DNA of 24,211 nt from Candidatus Brocadia sp. (GTDB taxonomy: Bacteria > Planctomycetota > Brocadiia > Brocadiales > Brocadiaceae). This document shows, piece by piece, positions 1 through 8,400 of this stretch. Each line of letters begins with the position of its first letter. The stretch's first letter is position 1. The stretch spans positions 1-24,211 of the forward strand of contig JAUQXU010000069.1 in assembly GCA_030837935.1 (NCBI GenBank), given 5' to 3'. The notes beneath the pieces were generated by a model that was not told where the DNA came from, made no database searches, and was given only the letters and a program-made list of their open reading frames with translations. The position numbers and the translations under genes are program-made.

Positions 1-1596
1 AAATGCCTTGGAAGTTACCTTGATACCCGGGGCAGCTTGTCGTCTCTTGTATTCATTTCTGCGTACCTTTCTTATGATTTCACGGACCAGCTTTTCATCA
101 AACCCCATCCGAATAATTTCATCAATGCCCCTGGCATCTTCCACATATGCCTTCAAGATACCATCCAGTACATCGTAAGGAGGTAAGCTGTCCAGATCAA
201 ATTGATTCGGTCTCAATTCAGCAGAAGGGGGCTTGGTGATAGAATTCTGAGGGATGATCTCTTTTCCCCGGTTTATATGCCTCGCCAGTTCATAAACCAT
301 CGTTTTTGGAACGTCTGAGATCAAGGCCAATCCACCACTCATATCACCGTACAGGGTACAATAGCCTACGGCAAGTTCAGACTTGTTTCCCGTTGTTAGG
401 ACAAGGTATCCATACTTATTAGAAAGCGCCATGAGGATATTGCCACGGATACGTGCCTGGAGATTTTCTTCAGTAATATCGAAGGGACTCCCTTTGAATT
501 CGCTCTCCAGGGTTTTCTGATACGTTACAAATACATCCTGAATGGGTATGACTTTATATACAATACCAAGGTTCTGTGAAAGTTTTATGGCGTCGTCGAT
601 ACTCCCCTGTGACGAAAGTCGGGATGGCATGAGTACCCCAATGACATTCTGATTGCCCAGGGATTCTACAGCTATTGCAGCAGTTAAGGCAGAATCGATA
701 CCCCCGCTGAGACCAATAACCACTTTCTTAAAACCGCACTTTGTCACATAATCCCGAAGCCCTGCAATTAAGGCCATATGTACCGTTTCGATATCGGAAT
801 AGGTATTGGGTTGAATTTGTACCGATGGGTTTTTTATATCGACCACCATCAAGTCCTCTTCAAAGGTGGCAGCCTGTGCAATAAGGTTGCCTTGGGCATT
901 TATTACCACACTGTTTCCGTCGAAGACGAGGTCGTCATTGCCCCCCACCTGATTTACATAGACAAAGGGCACTTTATATTTCATAGCATCGTGTATGAGC
1001 ATACGCAATCTGATCTTATCATGTTTTCCTACGGCAAAGGGAGACGAAGAGATATTGATCATGACATCTGCCCCTTGAGAGATCAGGTTTTCGATCGGGT
1101 CTATCTCATACAAGGGACGTGTCCAAAATTCTTCATCGTTCCATATATCTTCACAGATAGATATGCCCAGCGTGCAGCCCATAAATTTTACCGGTGAAAT
1201 GACATGTGCTGGTTCAAAGTAACGGCATTCATCAAAGACATCGTATGTCGGCAGGAGTGACTTGTGATGGATAGAAATAATCTTTTGGTCCTGAATGAAT
1301 GCTGCCGCATTATGGACAAGCTTGCCATGACGTCGTTTGTTTCTATCGACGAAGCCTACGATGGCAGAAATACCTGATACGTGATTGGCTACCTGGTTAA
1401 GGGCTTTTAGATTCGCATCTATAAACGACGGAATATCGAGAAAATCCTTTGGAGGATAACCCGTAACGGCTAATTCCGGAAAAACGATAAGATCAGCGTT
1501 TTGATTCCTGGCACGTTCAAGGTACGAGCAGATTTTTTCGGTATTTCTTTGAAAGTCGCCTATTGTTTGATTAATCTGTGCCAGTGCAATTTTCAT
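1..1596 (-). CDS. nadE: Glutamine-dependent NAD+ synthetase, C-terminus cut by window edge
   Basis: This enzyme makes NAD+ from deamido-NAD+ and ATP in the cytoplasm, taking ammonia from glutamine. Translation from the ATG at 1594-1596 gives 532 in-frame residues to the window edge, so only the last few residues are missing. The N-terminal nitrilase-type glutaminase shows its triad: Glu41 in FPELAVTGY, Lys112 in HHKSLLP and Cys148 in GISICEDIW. The C-terminal synthetase domain has the ATP-binding P-loop LSGGIDSAL near residue 290 and the conserved stretch TTGNKSELAVGY followed by TLYGDMSGG. Because it runs off the edge it is easily missed by ORF callers. There is no nearby nad gene; the next gene to the right is divergent and in an accessory island. 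Confidence 0.97.
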   Translation of the reverse strand, partial: MKIALAQINQTIGDFQRNTEKICSYLERARNQNADLIVFPELAVTGYPPKDFLDIPSFIDANLKALNQVANHVSGISAIVGFVDRNKRRHGKLVHNAAAFIQDQKIISIHHKSLLPTYDVFDECRYFEPAHVISPVKFMGCTLGISICEDIWNDEEFWTRPLYEIDPIENLISQGADVMINISSSPFAVGKHDKIRLRMLIHDAMKYKVPFVYVNQVGGNDDLVFDGNSVVINAQGNLIAQAATFEEDLMVVDIKNPSVQIQPNTYSDIETVHMALIAGLRDYVTKCGFKKVVIGLSGGIDSALTAAIAVESLGNQNVIGVLMPSRLSSQGSIDDAIKLSQNLGIVYKVIPIQDVFVTYQKTLESEFKGSPFDITEENLQARIRGNILMALSNKYGYLVLTTGNKSELAVGYCTLYGDMSGGLALISDVPKTMVYELARHINRGKEIIPQNSITKPPSAELRPNQFDLDSLPPYDVLDGILKAYVEDARGIDEIIRMGFDEKLVREIIRKVRRNEYKRRQAAPGIKVTSKAF

Positions 1597-1949
1597 GTTT
1601 TTAATGTAATATGTAAGTGCGTCTTTAGCAAACAAATTTTATTCTTAAGTCCTTGATATTGGGCTGGTTTCCTGTTTTGCCTTGAAAATTAAGGTATTGT
1701 TGGCATCATATCAATTCTATTCATTTCAATTAATCCTATCCTTTTGTGTTGATTTTAGCATAAAATTAGTACAAATTATGACACAGGAATTTGCTAAAAC
1801 ATCAATTCTCGGATAACCAGGAAAGATACACCCCCACTCTTTCCCCGTAAAAAAACGAAAAAAGCTTGCATTCTTCTTTATTTTAGTATTATCATCCTTT
1901 TCAAAGAATAAACAATTTCTTATCATCTTTTCAATTTTCATTTTACACT
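1597..1949. other. AT-rich intergenic region, no gene seen
   Basis: This stretch separates the divergent nadE gene from the accessory island. I see no convincing coding sequence on either strand. A minus-strand open frame over 1726-2031 overlaps the methyltransferase remnant antisense and has no recognisable protein signature. The region should contain the nadE promoter, but I cannot place it with confidence. The left boundary of the accessory island probably lies close to 1945, where methyltransferase-like coding starts abruptly. Confidence 0.5.
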
Positions 1950-2093
1950 CTCGAAAAGCAAAAACGCCTGCTGGCAGAATTGCTGGACAAGAACCAGTTG
2001 TACGTGAATCTCTCGGAGATTGACGATGCAATGTTTAATGTCAGCGAAGAAGATAAGAAGCTGTACAAGGCGTTTTATGGAGGCTACCAATGA
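1950..2093 (+). pseudogene. 3' remnant of a type III-like (Mod) adenine DNA methyltransferase
   Basis: One frame here, without a start codon, encodes about 47 residues ending in a stop at 2091-2093. It includes LLDKNQLYVNLSEIDDA and a tail of the form VSEEDKKLYKAFYGG. From memory, this is the typical extreme C-terminus of type III restriction-modification Mod subunits and related site-specific DNA methyltransferases. Upstream of about 1946 the frame loses this character, so the catalytic part is absent and the gene is a truncated remnant. Its stop overlaps the hepT start as ATGA, which suggests the toxin-antitoxin pair once sat translation-coupled behind an intact mod gene. The family call rests on recall of the C-terminal motif. 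Confidence 0.6.
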
Positions 2094-2512
2094 CCACACA
2101 AGACGTCCGCTGGATTCAACGTTTCAACCACTTCAGCAAGGCATTTGCCCAATTGAAGGAAGCCGTCGAACTGTCAGAACAACGTAAACTTTCAAAACTC
2201 GAAGAACAAGGGCTGATCCAGGCTTTTGAATATACTCATGAAATGGCGTGGAACACTTTAAAAGATTTTCTGGAGGAGCGTGGCGTCAAAAAATTATATG
2301 GTTCAAAAGACGCAACGCGCGAAGCCTTTAAAACAGGCTTGATTGAAAATGGGGAAGCATGGATGAAAATGATCGAAAGCCGCAATCTGACCTCGCATAC
2401 ATACAATGAAGAAACCGCGACGGCAATCGTGTCTGCGATCATACATTCCTACTTTGCCGAATTTTCAGATTTTCACACCCGCATGCAAAAAGTGAAAGAG
2501 GATCAGGAATGA
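2090..2512 (+). CDS. hepT: HEPN toxin, HepT/HI0074-type nucleotidyltransferase substrate-binding protein
   Basis: A 140-residue all-helical protein of the HI0074/HepT family, the HEPN half of a HEPN/MNT toxin-antitoxin module. The HEPN RNase signature is complete: Arg98-x4-His103-x-Tyr105 in the sequence RNLTSHTY. In characterised systems HepT is an RNase that the MNT partner silences by adding AMP to the tyrosine of this motif; that role here is inferred from the family. The start at 2090 has a GGAGG ribosome-binding site six bases upstream. The stop overlaps the mntA start by four bases (ATGA), so the two are translated together. The gene follows directly on a truncated restriction-modification methyltransferase, a common setting for such modules. 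Confidence 0.9.
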   Translation: MTTQDVRWIQRFNHFSKAFAQLKEAVELSEQRKLSKLEEQGLIQAFEYTHEMAWNTLKDFLEERGVKKLYGSKDATREAFKTGLIENGEAWMKMIESRNLTSHTYNEETATAIVSAIIHSYFAEFSDFHTRMQKVKEDQE

Positions 2513-2841
2513 CTCTGCGCTTCGGCTTAAAAGAAACAACTATCCAAAAAATCTGTGGCGTGTTTGCCAAATATCAGCAGGTGGAAAAAGCAGTGCTGTA
2601 TGGTTCGCGCGCTAAAGGCAATTACAAAACCGGTTCGGATATTGACCTGACGCTATTCGGAGGGGAGGATTTGACGCTCGAAATTCTCTACCTCATCATG
2701 GACGAGATAGATGACCTGCTCCTGCCATACACCTTCGACCTGTCCATCTTTCAGCAAATTAGCGACCCTGATGTAACTGACCACATCCGGCGCGTCGGGG
2801 TTGTGTTCTACGAGAAAGAGACGGAGACATCGCATGCCTGA
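2509..2841 (+). CDS. mntA: MNT-domain nucleotidyltransferase antitoxin (MntA-type)
   Basis: A 110-residue minimal nucleotidyltransferase with the catalytic pattern GS-x10-DxD: Gly32-Ser33 in YGSRAKG, then Asp44-Ile-Asp46, with a third candidate acidic residue at Asp77 in FDLSIF. In studied HepT/MntA pairs this enzyme uses ATP to AMPylate the HEPN toxin and block its RNase activity. It starts within the hepT stop codon, so production of the two is coupled. The length matches stand-alone MNT antitoxins. The following 190 bases (2842-3034) hold only short open frames. One of these, ending near 2905, looks coding-like but I cannot assign it, and the rest is AT-rich. Confidence 0.9.
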   Translation: MTLRFGLKETTIQKICGVFAKYQQVEKAVLYGSRAKGNYKTGSDIDLTLFGGEDLTLEILYLIMDEIDDLLLPYTFDLSIFQQISDPDVTDHIRRVGVVFYEKETETSHA

Positions 2842-3034
2842 TCCTGAGGGCTTCCCGTGTCCGTGCATCAAGAAGGTTCCATTCGTTTTCGCCCTCTGGA
2901 GGCTTAATCGTTGCATTCTTTTGCATATTACAACTCAATTTTACCGATTTGCTTGACTGCTAATTTAGCAAAACATAGAATGATAATATTCATAGAATAA
3001 AGATAAAAATGAATGTTATACATCTCTCTAAATT

Positions 3035-3634
3035 ATGACTGATCCAAATAAACTATATGAGTCGTACATTAGAAAAGGAAGTTACTTTAATCTAATGCTT
3101 AATTGTGGCCATAAATACAATCAATGGGTTCAGAATGCATTATGTTATTTACCCCAAGATATTTTAGATGAACATAAAGAAAAGCTTGTTTTTTTAACGA
3201 CCGCTGATATAGATGGATGCAGGGTAGCAAGACATTACTGTGAAAATCGAGAAGTAATCCTATTGTCAGAAAGAATTTTACCGAAACAGCATGCTAATGA
3301 GGGACAACCGGATGTACGATACTTTATTTATGTAGTATTGCATGAAGTTGTTCACGCAATAAAAAAACATAAATCACCAAAATTCGATAATTTGACTCCT
3401 ATTGAAAAACAGGCACAAGAAGATGAGGCAGATAGACTAGCACTTGAATGGTTTAATCAACATATAGAAGAAATTGGTAATCCTAATATTAAACCCTTAA
3501 CTAAGACGGATATCGAAATAGAACAGGAAAAGCAGCAAGTTGTAAGGGAGCAACTATACACTGATATATTGAGAGACTGCTCGAAGTGTGAGTTTTATTA
3601 TAAAGAGGTTGAAGTCGAGAGTGCTGATTTATAA
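3035..3634 (+). CDS. HExxH-motif zinc peptidase-like protein, possibly ImmA/IrrE-related
   Basis: A 199-residue soluble protein with a zinc-peptidase signature: His103-Glu104-Val-Val-His107 (VLHEVVHAIKKH), then an acidic helix QEDEADRLALEW around residues 128-139 that could supply the third ligand (Glu131). This spacing resembles ImmA/IrrE (M78) peptidases, which cleave repressors, but no helix-turn-helix partner is next to it, so the family is uncertain. A CSKCEFYY pair of cysteines lies near the C-terminus. No ribosome-binding site is evident. A 9-codon ORF starting at 3009 (ATG) ends in a TGA that overlaps this start as ATGA, which may allow coupled translation. The stop lies 5 bases before an attC-like site, and the gene is AT-richer than its neighbours, as expected of a captured integron cassette. 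Confidence 0.7.
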   Translation: MTDPNKLYESYIRKGSYFNLMLNCGHKYNQWVQNALCYLPQDILDEHKEKLVFLTTADIDGCRVARHYCENREVILLSERILPKQHANEGQPDVRYFIYVVLHEVVHAIKKHKSPKFDNLTPIEKQAQEDEADRLALEWFNQHIEEIGNPNIKPLTKTDIEIEQEKQQVVREQLYTDILRDCSKCEFYYKEVEVESADL

Positions 3635-3639
3635 AGGAT

Positions 3640-3774
3640 GTATAACGGCAAGCCCACCGACGAGGCGCATGAAGCACGTCGGCGTGCCTTAAAAATCCAT
3701 CTGCTTTCTTTAAACCATCCATATACCGAAAAAGTGTCCTGTGCGCCTCGTTCATGTGCAGCGTGTGGTTATAT
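3640..3774 (+). repeat. Candidate attC recombination site (long, VCR-like), attC-A
   Basis: The outer boxes GTATAAC (3640-3646) and GTTATAT (3768-3774) are inverted copies sharing TATAAC, close to the RYYYAAC/GTTRRRY consensus. Internally, CGAGGCGCA near 3660 and TGCGCCTCG near 3742 form a 9-bp inverted match. A sub-hairpin pairs CCGACG with CGTCGG. The total length of 135 bp is like long Vibrio-type attC sites. It starts 5 bases after a stop codon on the same strand, where a cassette attC should be. The L boxes pair only roughly, so this is weaker than the site at 4097. Confidence 0.5.
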
Positions 3775-3782
3775 GGATAACA

Positions 3783-4085
3783 ATTAAATCTAATAAAGGG
3801 AGGTGCGTATGCCTCTCTGTCATTAACCTATTTTGTCTTAAAAGGCAGAAAGGAGTTAATTATGAGTAAGCTACTTGCTTACCTAATGACTGGGAGCGCA
3901 GTACTCAATGTGAAAATGCTATTTACCTCCTAACGCCATGCTAAGGTTGTCAACCTTACTGATTTACCACATGGCAAAAGGACGCGTTAACATGTTTCTA
4001 TTGAGGCTACCATTGAATAGTGGTAAGAGCGCAATGCGACTGACAATCGCAAAGCACTCTGCGCCTCCCTTTATTAGATTTTAAT
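3783..4085 (+). ncRNA. Candidate structured RNA element with a long closing stem; fills a whole cassette
   Basis: The two ends pair: 3787-3803 is a perfect 17-bp inverted match to 4064-4080. The stem extends inward by four pairs including two G-U and outward past a one-base bulge. Inside are several hairpins: GTAAGC/GCTTAC (3866-3882), AAGGTT/AACCTT (3943-3957) within GCCATG/CATGGC (3935-3974), TACCA/TGGTA (4008-4024) and TGCGA/TCGCA (4035-4051). G-U pairs suggest RNA rather than only a DNA palindrome. The strand is inferred from attC orientation. Alternatives are a MITE, or short genes: AAAGGAG precedes an ATG at 3862 opening 23 codons, and an ATG at 3971 opens 36 codons. I do not recognise the family. 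Confidence 0.45.
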
Positions 4086-4096
4086 AGAGCAAAATC

Positions 4097-4184
4097 ACAT
4101 AACCAAAGCGTCGACTTGACGCTGACCAGTGGTTTTCTGTTTCGTTCAGTCCTTTAGCCGCGCAAGTCACGCTTCGCGTTAGGC
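4097..4184 (+). repeat. attC-like integron recombination site, attC-B
   Basis: The outer boxes are ACATAAC (4097-4103, one mismatch to RYYYAAC) and GTTAGGC (4178-4184, a perfect GTTRRRY). After a short unpaired spacer, the inner boxes pair as GCGTCGACTTG on the left against CAAGTCACGC on the right. This is a perfect helix apart from one extra C in the left arm. An extra base in the L'' arm is the hallmark that sets attC orientation, and here it indicates plus. The 88-bp length is typical. No integrase gene is in the window. Confidence 0.65.
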
Positions 4185-4365
4185 CAACGTGAAAACAGAA
4201 CGATTTGTAGAGTTTGGGGAGTATCGAAAAAATTAAGCGGACAGCTTCCCCGATTACGCGGATTCCGATAGTTGGTAAGATTGAAAACAGCGTTTGCATT
4301 ATTCAATTTTCATGCTATATTGAAGCGAGTTCTCATGCTTGAAATTTGTGGCTGAAAGGAATTTC

Positions 4366-4488
4366 ATGCCAACAATGGATTTCCAGGTAATCGGCAAAAT
4401 TACCGATATCGAACTAATAGCAGTTGAACTAATAGCAGTTGAACGAAACCGCTTCGCGGTAGTATTCCAAAGAGTAGACGTTCGATAG
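4366..4488 (+). CDS. Small 40-residue ORF, probably a truncated cassette protein
   Basis: The ORF starts at ATG 4366 with GAAAGGA five bases upstream, so it is probably translated. It begins MPTMDFQVIGKITDIE, reminiscent of the N-terminus of small hypothetical proteins of unknown function that I cannot name precisely. A 15-bp tandem duplication repeats the pentapeptide ELIAV, after which the sequence (ERNRFAVVFQRVDV) runs to an early stop. A second in-frame ATG lies at 4375. It follows attC-B by about 180 bases in the same orientation, so it could be the gene of the next cassette, now degraded. No function can be assigned. Confidence 0.45.
   Translation: MPTMDFQVIGKITDIELIAVELIAVERNRFAVVFQRVDVR
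4411..4444 (+). repeat. Tandem 15-bp duplication inside the small ORF
   Basis: The unit GAACTAATAGCAGTT occurs at 4411-4425 and again at 4426-4440, followed by the first four bases of a third copy. The unit is a multiple of three, so the reading frame is kept and five residues are duplicated. This looks like a slippage event in a decaying or relaxed gene. Confidence 0.9.
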
Positions 4489-4592
4489 TTTGTTCTTTGA
4501 AAACACGCATTTCAAGATTTCACCCGAAGATTTCCCATTATTTGCTGGACAAGGAGGAATTCCCATACTAAGGTACTTTTGTTGAAGTCGGG

Positions 4593-4985
4593 ATGGATGC
4601 AGTACTATACGACCTACTGCACGTAGCGTTGTCAGCGGTTTTGTCTTGGTTCATAACACATCGCTATTATCCGAAAAGTATAGAAAATCAAGACAAAGAA
4701 AATGCTCACGAGAGGGCTGCACTTATTGAAGCGCTTGAAGAGAAAAAGGCCGCAGATTCCACTTTGCTCACGCAGAAATATATTGATACGGCAGTGGATG
4801 CATGGAAGAGAGGCGGAACGTCCGAGCACTATTTAAACAGCCTAGAACTTCCAAATGAGGAAAAGGCAAAGATATTCCGCGCAGCAGCCTCCGGCACAAG
4901 AGACGGGAACCGAAAGGGAACCCGTACATTTTGTGATGCGCAAATCACCTCACACTGCGCTCCGGTCGAAGGCCTTGGTCGTTAG
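4593..4985 (+). CDS. Membrane-anchored helical hypothetical protein (cassette ORF)
   Basis: A 130-residue ORF with one N-terminal hydrophobic helix (about residues 8-24, LLHVALSAVLSWFITH). A charged, helix-prone segment follows (residues 30-60, rich in E and K), then a region that may be an interaction domain. The last 30 or so residues are Arg-, Gly- and Cys-containing with low coding character and look like read-through of the cassette 3' end. The stop lies beside GTTAGCC (4981-4987), which resembles an attC core site, although I could not find the matching left half. The ribosome-binding site is weak. No family recognised. It lies on the same strand as the attC sites to its left, consistent with a cassette gene. 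Confidence 0.5.
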   Translation: MDAVLYDLLHVALSAVLSWFITHRYYPKSIENQDKENAHERAALIEALEEKKAADSTLLTQKYIDTAVDAWKRGGTSEHYLNSLELPNEEKAKIFRAAASGTRDGNRKGTRTFCDAQITSHCAPVEGLGR

Positions 4986-5004
4986 CCATACACGGAATTA
5001 TTCA

Positions 5005-5139
5005 ATGGATACAAAGGAATGGAAAAATAATTGGCAAGAAATTGAGAAACTTAGTTCTGGTGGTCAGGCCAGCGCTAAAATTGTTGTTTCAAAACATATC
5101 AATTCTGGAAAATGCTTTTTGAAAATGGGATATTGTTGA
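5005..5139 (+). pseudogene. N-terminal fragment resembling a Ser/Thr protein kinase
   Basis: From the ATG at 5005 there are 44 residues, MDTKEWKNNWQEIEKLSSGG onward. The pattern W-x-I-x-K-L-S-x-GGQ, then some residues, then GKCFLKM resembles the glycine-rich loop and beta-3 strand (VALK lysine) of eukaryotic-like protein kinases. The frame stops at 5139, just before group II intron sequence, so the rest of the kinase is missing. The start lies 18 bases after a GTTAGCC core-like site, the usual position for a cassette gene. The kinase reading is inference from a short segment. The frame is open further upstream, but that part overlaps the preceding ORF and looks like noise. Confidence 0.35.
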
Positions 5140-5158
5140 AACGTATCAAGAATAACAC

Positions 5159-5236
5159 GAGCCGTATGACGGAAGACTGTCACGTACGGTTGTGTGAGGG
5201 GCTTGGGGGTGAAACTCCCCCTTGCCTACTCGGCGG
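5159..5236 (+). mobile_element. 3' end of a group II intron (domains V and VI), 5'-truncated
   Basis: Domain V is 34 nt at 5159-5192. It starts GAGCCGTATGAC and closes with ACGTACGGTT, carrying the AGC catalytic triad typical of IIA/IIB introns. Domain VI follows at 5196-5231: a GC-rich hairpin with a GGGGGTGAAACTCCCCC tip and the bulged branch-point adenosine at 5228 in GCCTACTC. The intron 3' end should lie within about 10 bases after that. No reverse transcriptase ORF and no convincing domain I are present nearby, so this is a dead remnant. The 200 bases to 5438 hold no gene that I can see. Confidence 0.85.
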
Positions 5237-5438
5237 CCACTTTGAATTTCCTGAACATCACGTTATGAGTAGGGTGGATTAAGTCTTTGTTTTTTACGCC
5301 GAATCCATCTTCACAAAGAGGGGACTTCGTCATGAGTCCTTGGCGTGATGGTTCGACAATCTCACCACGAACGGTTAAAAAGGGTTACGCTACTTCTGTT
5401 GGTTAAAGAGGTACAAAATGTAACTGCTTAGAGACTAT

Positions 5439-8400
5439 CTAATCCACCAATCTCTGATAGTAGTCTTTGTTCAGATCTTTGTATTTTTCAGGCAATCCTT
5501 CTTTCAAGGCGTTCAAAATGTCCTCCCTGAATTCCTTGGGCACCTTGTACGCCTCTTCTGAGGGTATTTCAACCTTTTCTGTTGATGCGCCCATCTGACC
5601 TTCATCCATCCGGCCACGGAAAGGTCTTGGCATGGGCATACCGCTCCCCATCATCCCTTTTGCGATACGCTCCTTTGCCATTTCCATGCCCTTTTTTGCT
5701 TCGGCAAGACGGTACAGCGACTCCCGCTCGTCGCTCAGTGCGCCCTGCACATCGCGCTTTTCCAACTTCTCGCCCGCCCCTTCCATAGACTTTGATGCAA
5801 GGTCAAGCTGGTTATCTGCATTCTCATCCATAAATGGATTTTGTTGAGAAAGCTCGTCCGCCATCTCCGTGAGGTCATCGGCCTCTTCTTGCAGCTCTTT
5901 TTGTTTTTCAGCATATTTCTGTAAAGTATCCTGATCTTCCTGCGTCAAACCGGCAAGTTGCTGCTCTTCAAGGGTCTGCATCATAGACTCGAGATCCTTA
6001 ACGATCTTTTGGTTTTGCTGTGCAGCATCCTCGACTCTTTCCGGCACTTCACGATCCTTTTTGGATACCTCTTCTTTTTTGGCGCTCCTCTTTTGCTCCA
6101 GGGTGTGTTGCATACGACTATTCCATTGATTTAAGTTATTTGACAACTCTTTTGCCAGGTTCAGCGATTCCTTTACGTCCCACCCGTTCAGCATCTCTTC
6201 AAGATGGGAGACCGTCTCTTCCGCCTGCGGCAGTTCCCGGGACATATTGAGATAATCCCTTTGTAATGGATCTTTATTAATAGCCCGGTTCAATTCCGCA
6301 TTCTTCTTTGCCATCTCCGTCACTTTATCAAAGTCTTCCTGATGCGAACCCATCTCCTCTTCGCCCCCAAACAATTCATTAAACCGGCCTGCCATCATGT
6401 TTCTTTCTTCTGACATACGTTTTAGTTCACGATTAACCCGCAAATATTCCTGCAACAATTCATTTTTGGCCAAGATACCCTTTGTTTCATCAATATCCTG
6501 CTTGATTGCCGCTAATCGCTCCCCTTGCTTTTGAAAAAATGATTTGAGGGTTTCATTCGCTAATTCTGAGGTGCGTTTTTGAATATCTCTCTTCAAGGTG
6601 TCGGTGTTTTCTGTTAATGCCTTCTCTTTATTTTCCAATTCTGATATCTTGTCTAACAATTCATTTGTGTCCTTGAGCATATCTGTATAGGATGAATCTG
6701 CAAGATTTTGCGCAGAAGATTTCATCGGGTTCATCATCCCCTGAAGGGCAGAAAGCAGTCGCTGTGCAGCCTGTAAGGCTGCATTCAAATCTCCCTTGGA
6801 GAACGCTTCTTTCATGGCATTCAATTCTTTCATACTATCATTCTGCTCTATCTGTTTAAGGGCATCCGCATTTAAAAATTCATCCATATGCTCCCCCTGT
6901 GCCATATTCATCAGTTTCTCCATCATCTGCTGTATAGCTTCCTCAATACGTTTGAGTTCCGAAAGCACCTTTTCGTTAAGTTTTGCATCTTCTCCCTCTC
7001 GTAATTTGTCGAGCAGTTTTTCAATATTGTTTTGGGATTGAATCAGGTTTTTTCCCGTCTCCAGGACTTCCTCCAGCTTTTGCTTCTTTATGAGATCGTT
7101 GAGGAAGAGGATAATATTTTCTACCTCAGCCACTTCGTCATCCTGGACTTTTTGTAGTTCATTCAATAATGAAGTGGGAATATCATCTCCCGTCCTGCTG
7201 AGAACAGACTGCCGAATAGCTGTCCGCTTTTTCTCGGTGACGTCGCGGAATTTGTTTTTTAGATTTTCGAGGGAATAATATACGCTATAATTAGCCATGG
7301 TATCTTCCTGCATGCTTACCAAAATATCGGTAAAAAGGCCAATGATCCTTTCCGCACGTTCATGGATGCCGTCTTGCGTCATAACCAAGTAGTCTTTTGA
7401 TGTGCATTTCTCCTCATCGATCCGCTTCGTGAGATCGTCAGATAACATATGGAGTGTTTCTCGCAGGAGTGCTTCTTGCAGTTGAACCAACTCCTGATGC
7501 TTTTTCCGGGAGCTGTATATTTCTAAATAATACGTCTTTGAACTACCGATCTTGGGACCCGATATCGTGTCGTTATCTTTTACTTCTATATGGTACGCAA
7601 TTTTATCATCCGGTTGCAGACGCAATTCGCTTAATGACCATGAGTACGCGCCGCTATACTGAAGTTGTTTTTTGCTAAAGGTGTTAAGCATTCTGGTCTT
7701 TTTTTCATTTTCTTGTTCAAACACAAGAGAAATCTCGCTCATACCAAAGTCGTCTTTAGCTGAGAACCTAAGCTCTACCGTATCCTTTTCACTGACCGTG
7801 ATATCTTTTGCCGGTGTGTTGATAGCTATTTCGGGAGGTTGGTCAGAATCCAACTGAATAGTATGTGGTGTCGTATCCTGAAAAGTCCTCCCTTGGGTGT
7901 CAGTAGTTTCGAAAACATACGTACCGCTTTCAAGCAACGGTAAAACACCCTTTATCGTGTTGCCATTTTCTACGGTAAAAGGTATTTTCGTTGAATTGTT
8001 AAAGACAACGCCTGCAGATAACAGGGTTCGGTTACTGGTGGCGCTCATCTGTATTTCACTACCCTTTAATGCCCTGATATCCCCGCTGGTGTTATATACC
8101 GTCTTTGATTGTAGTCCTGAGTAGAGGGGATACCGGTAGGTCGTTGTAATATCTCCAATGACTGGACCAGAGGAAAGGACAAGTCCTGTTTCACCAACGG
8201 CTTTTCCATCCCCTAAGTAGCTAAAAAGAAGTGGTATATTCTTATGAAAGAACGATCGTTTGGATAAACCAACCAAACCAAAGATGCACACGGAGGTGAT
8301 CAATGCTATGCAACTTAATCGGAGAAATCCTTTATTAATTACCTGGTTGATGTCTAAGTACTTTAGCCGATTTGCGGTATCATCTATGAGCATTGAGATC

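Noticed and set aside
778..1197. Plus-strand 139-residue open frame
   Set aside because: It is antisense to the glutaminase/synthetase coding of nadE, which has all catalytic motifs on minus.
4081..4299. Minus-strand 72-residue open frame
   Set aside because: It reads through attC-B and has no ribosome-binding site or recognisable protein features.
3802..5236. A complete group II intron running from the GTGCG at 3803 to domain VI at 5231
   Set aside because: The GTGCG lies inside a long stem that pairs the supposed 5' exon with sequence 260 bases later, which is not how exon-binding sites work. An attC site and unrelated ORFs lie between, and there is no reverse transcriptase. Only the 3' end is kept as intron.
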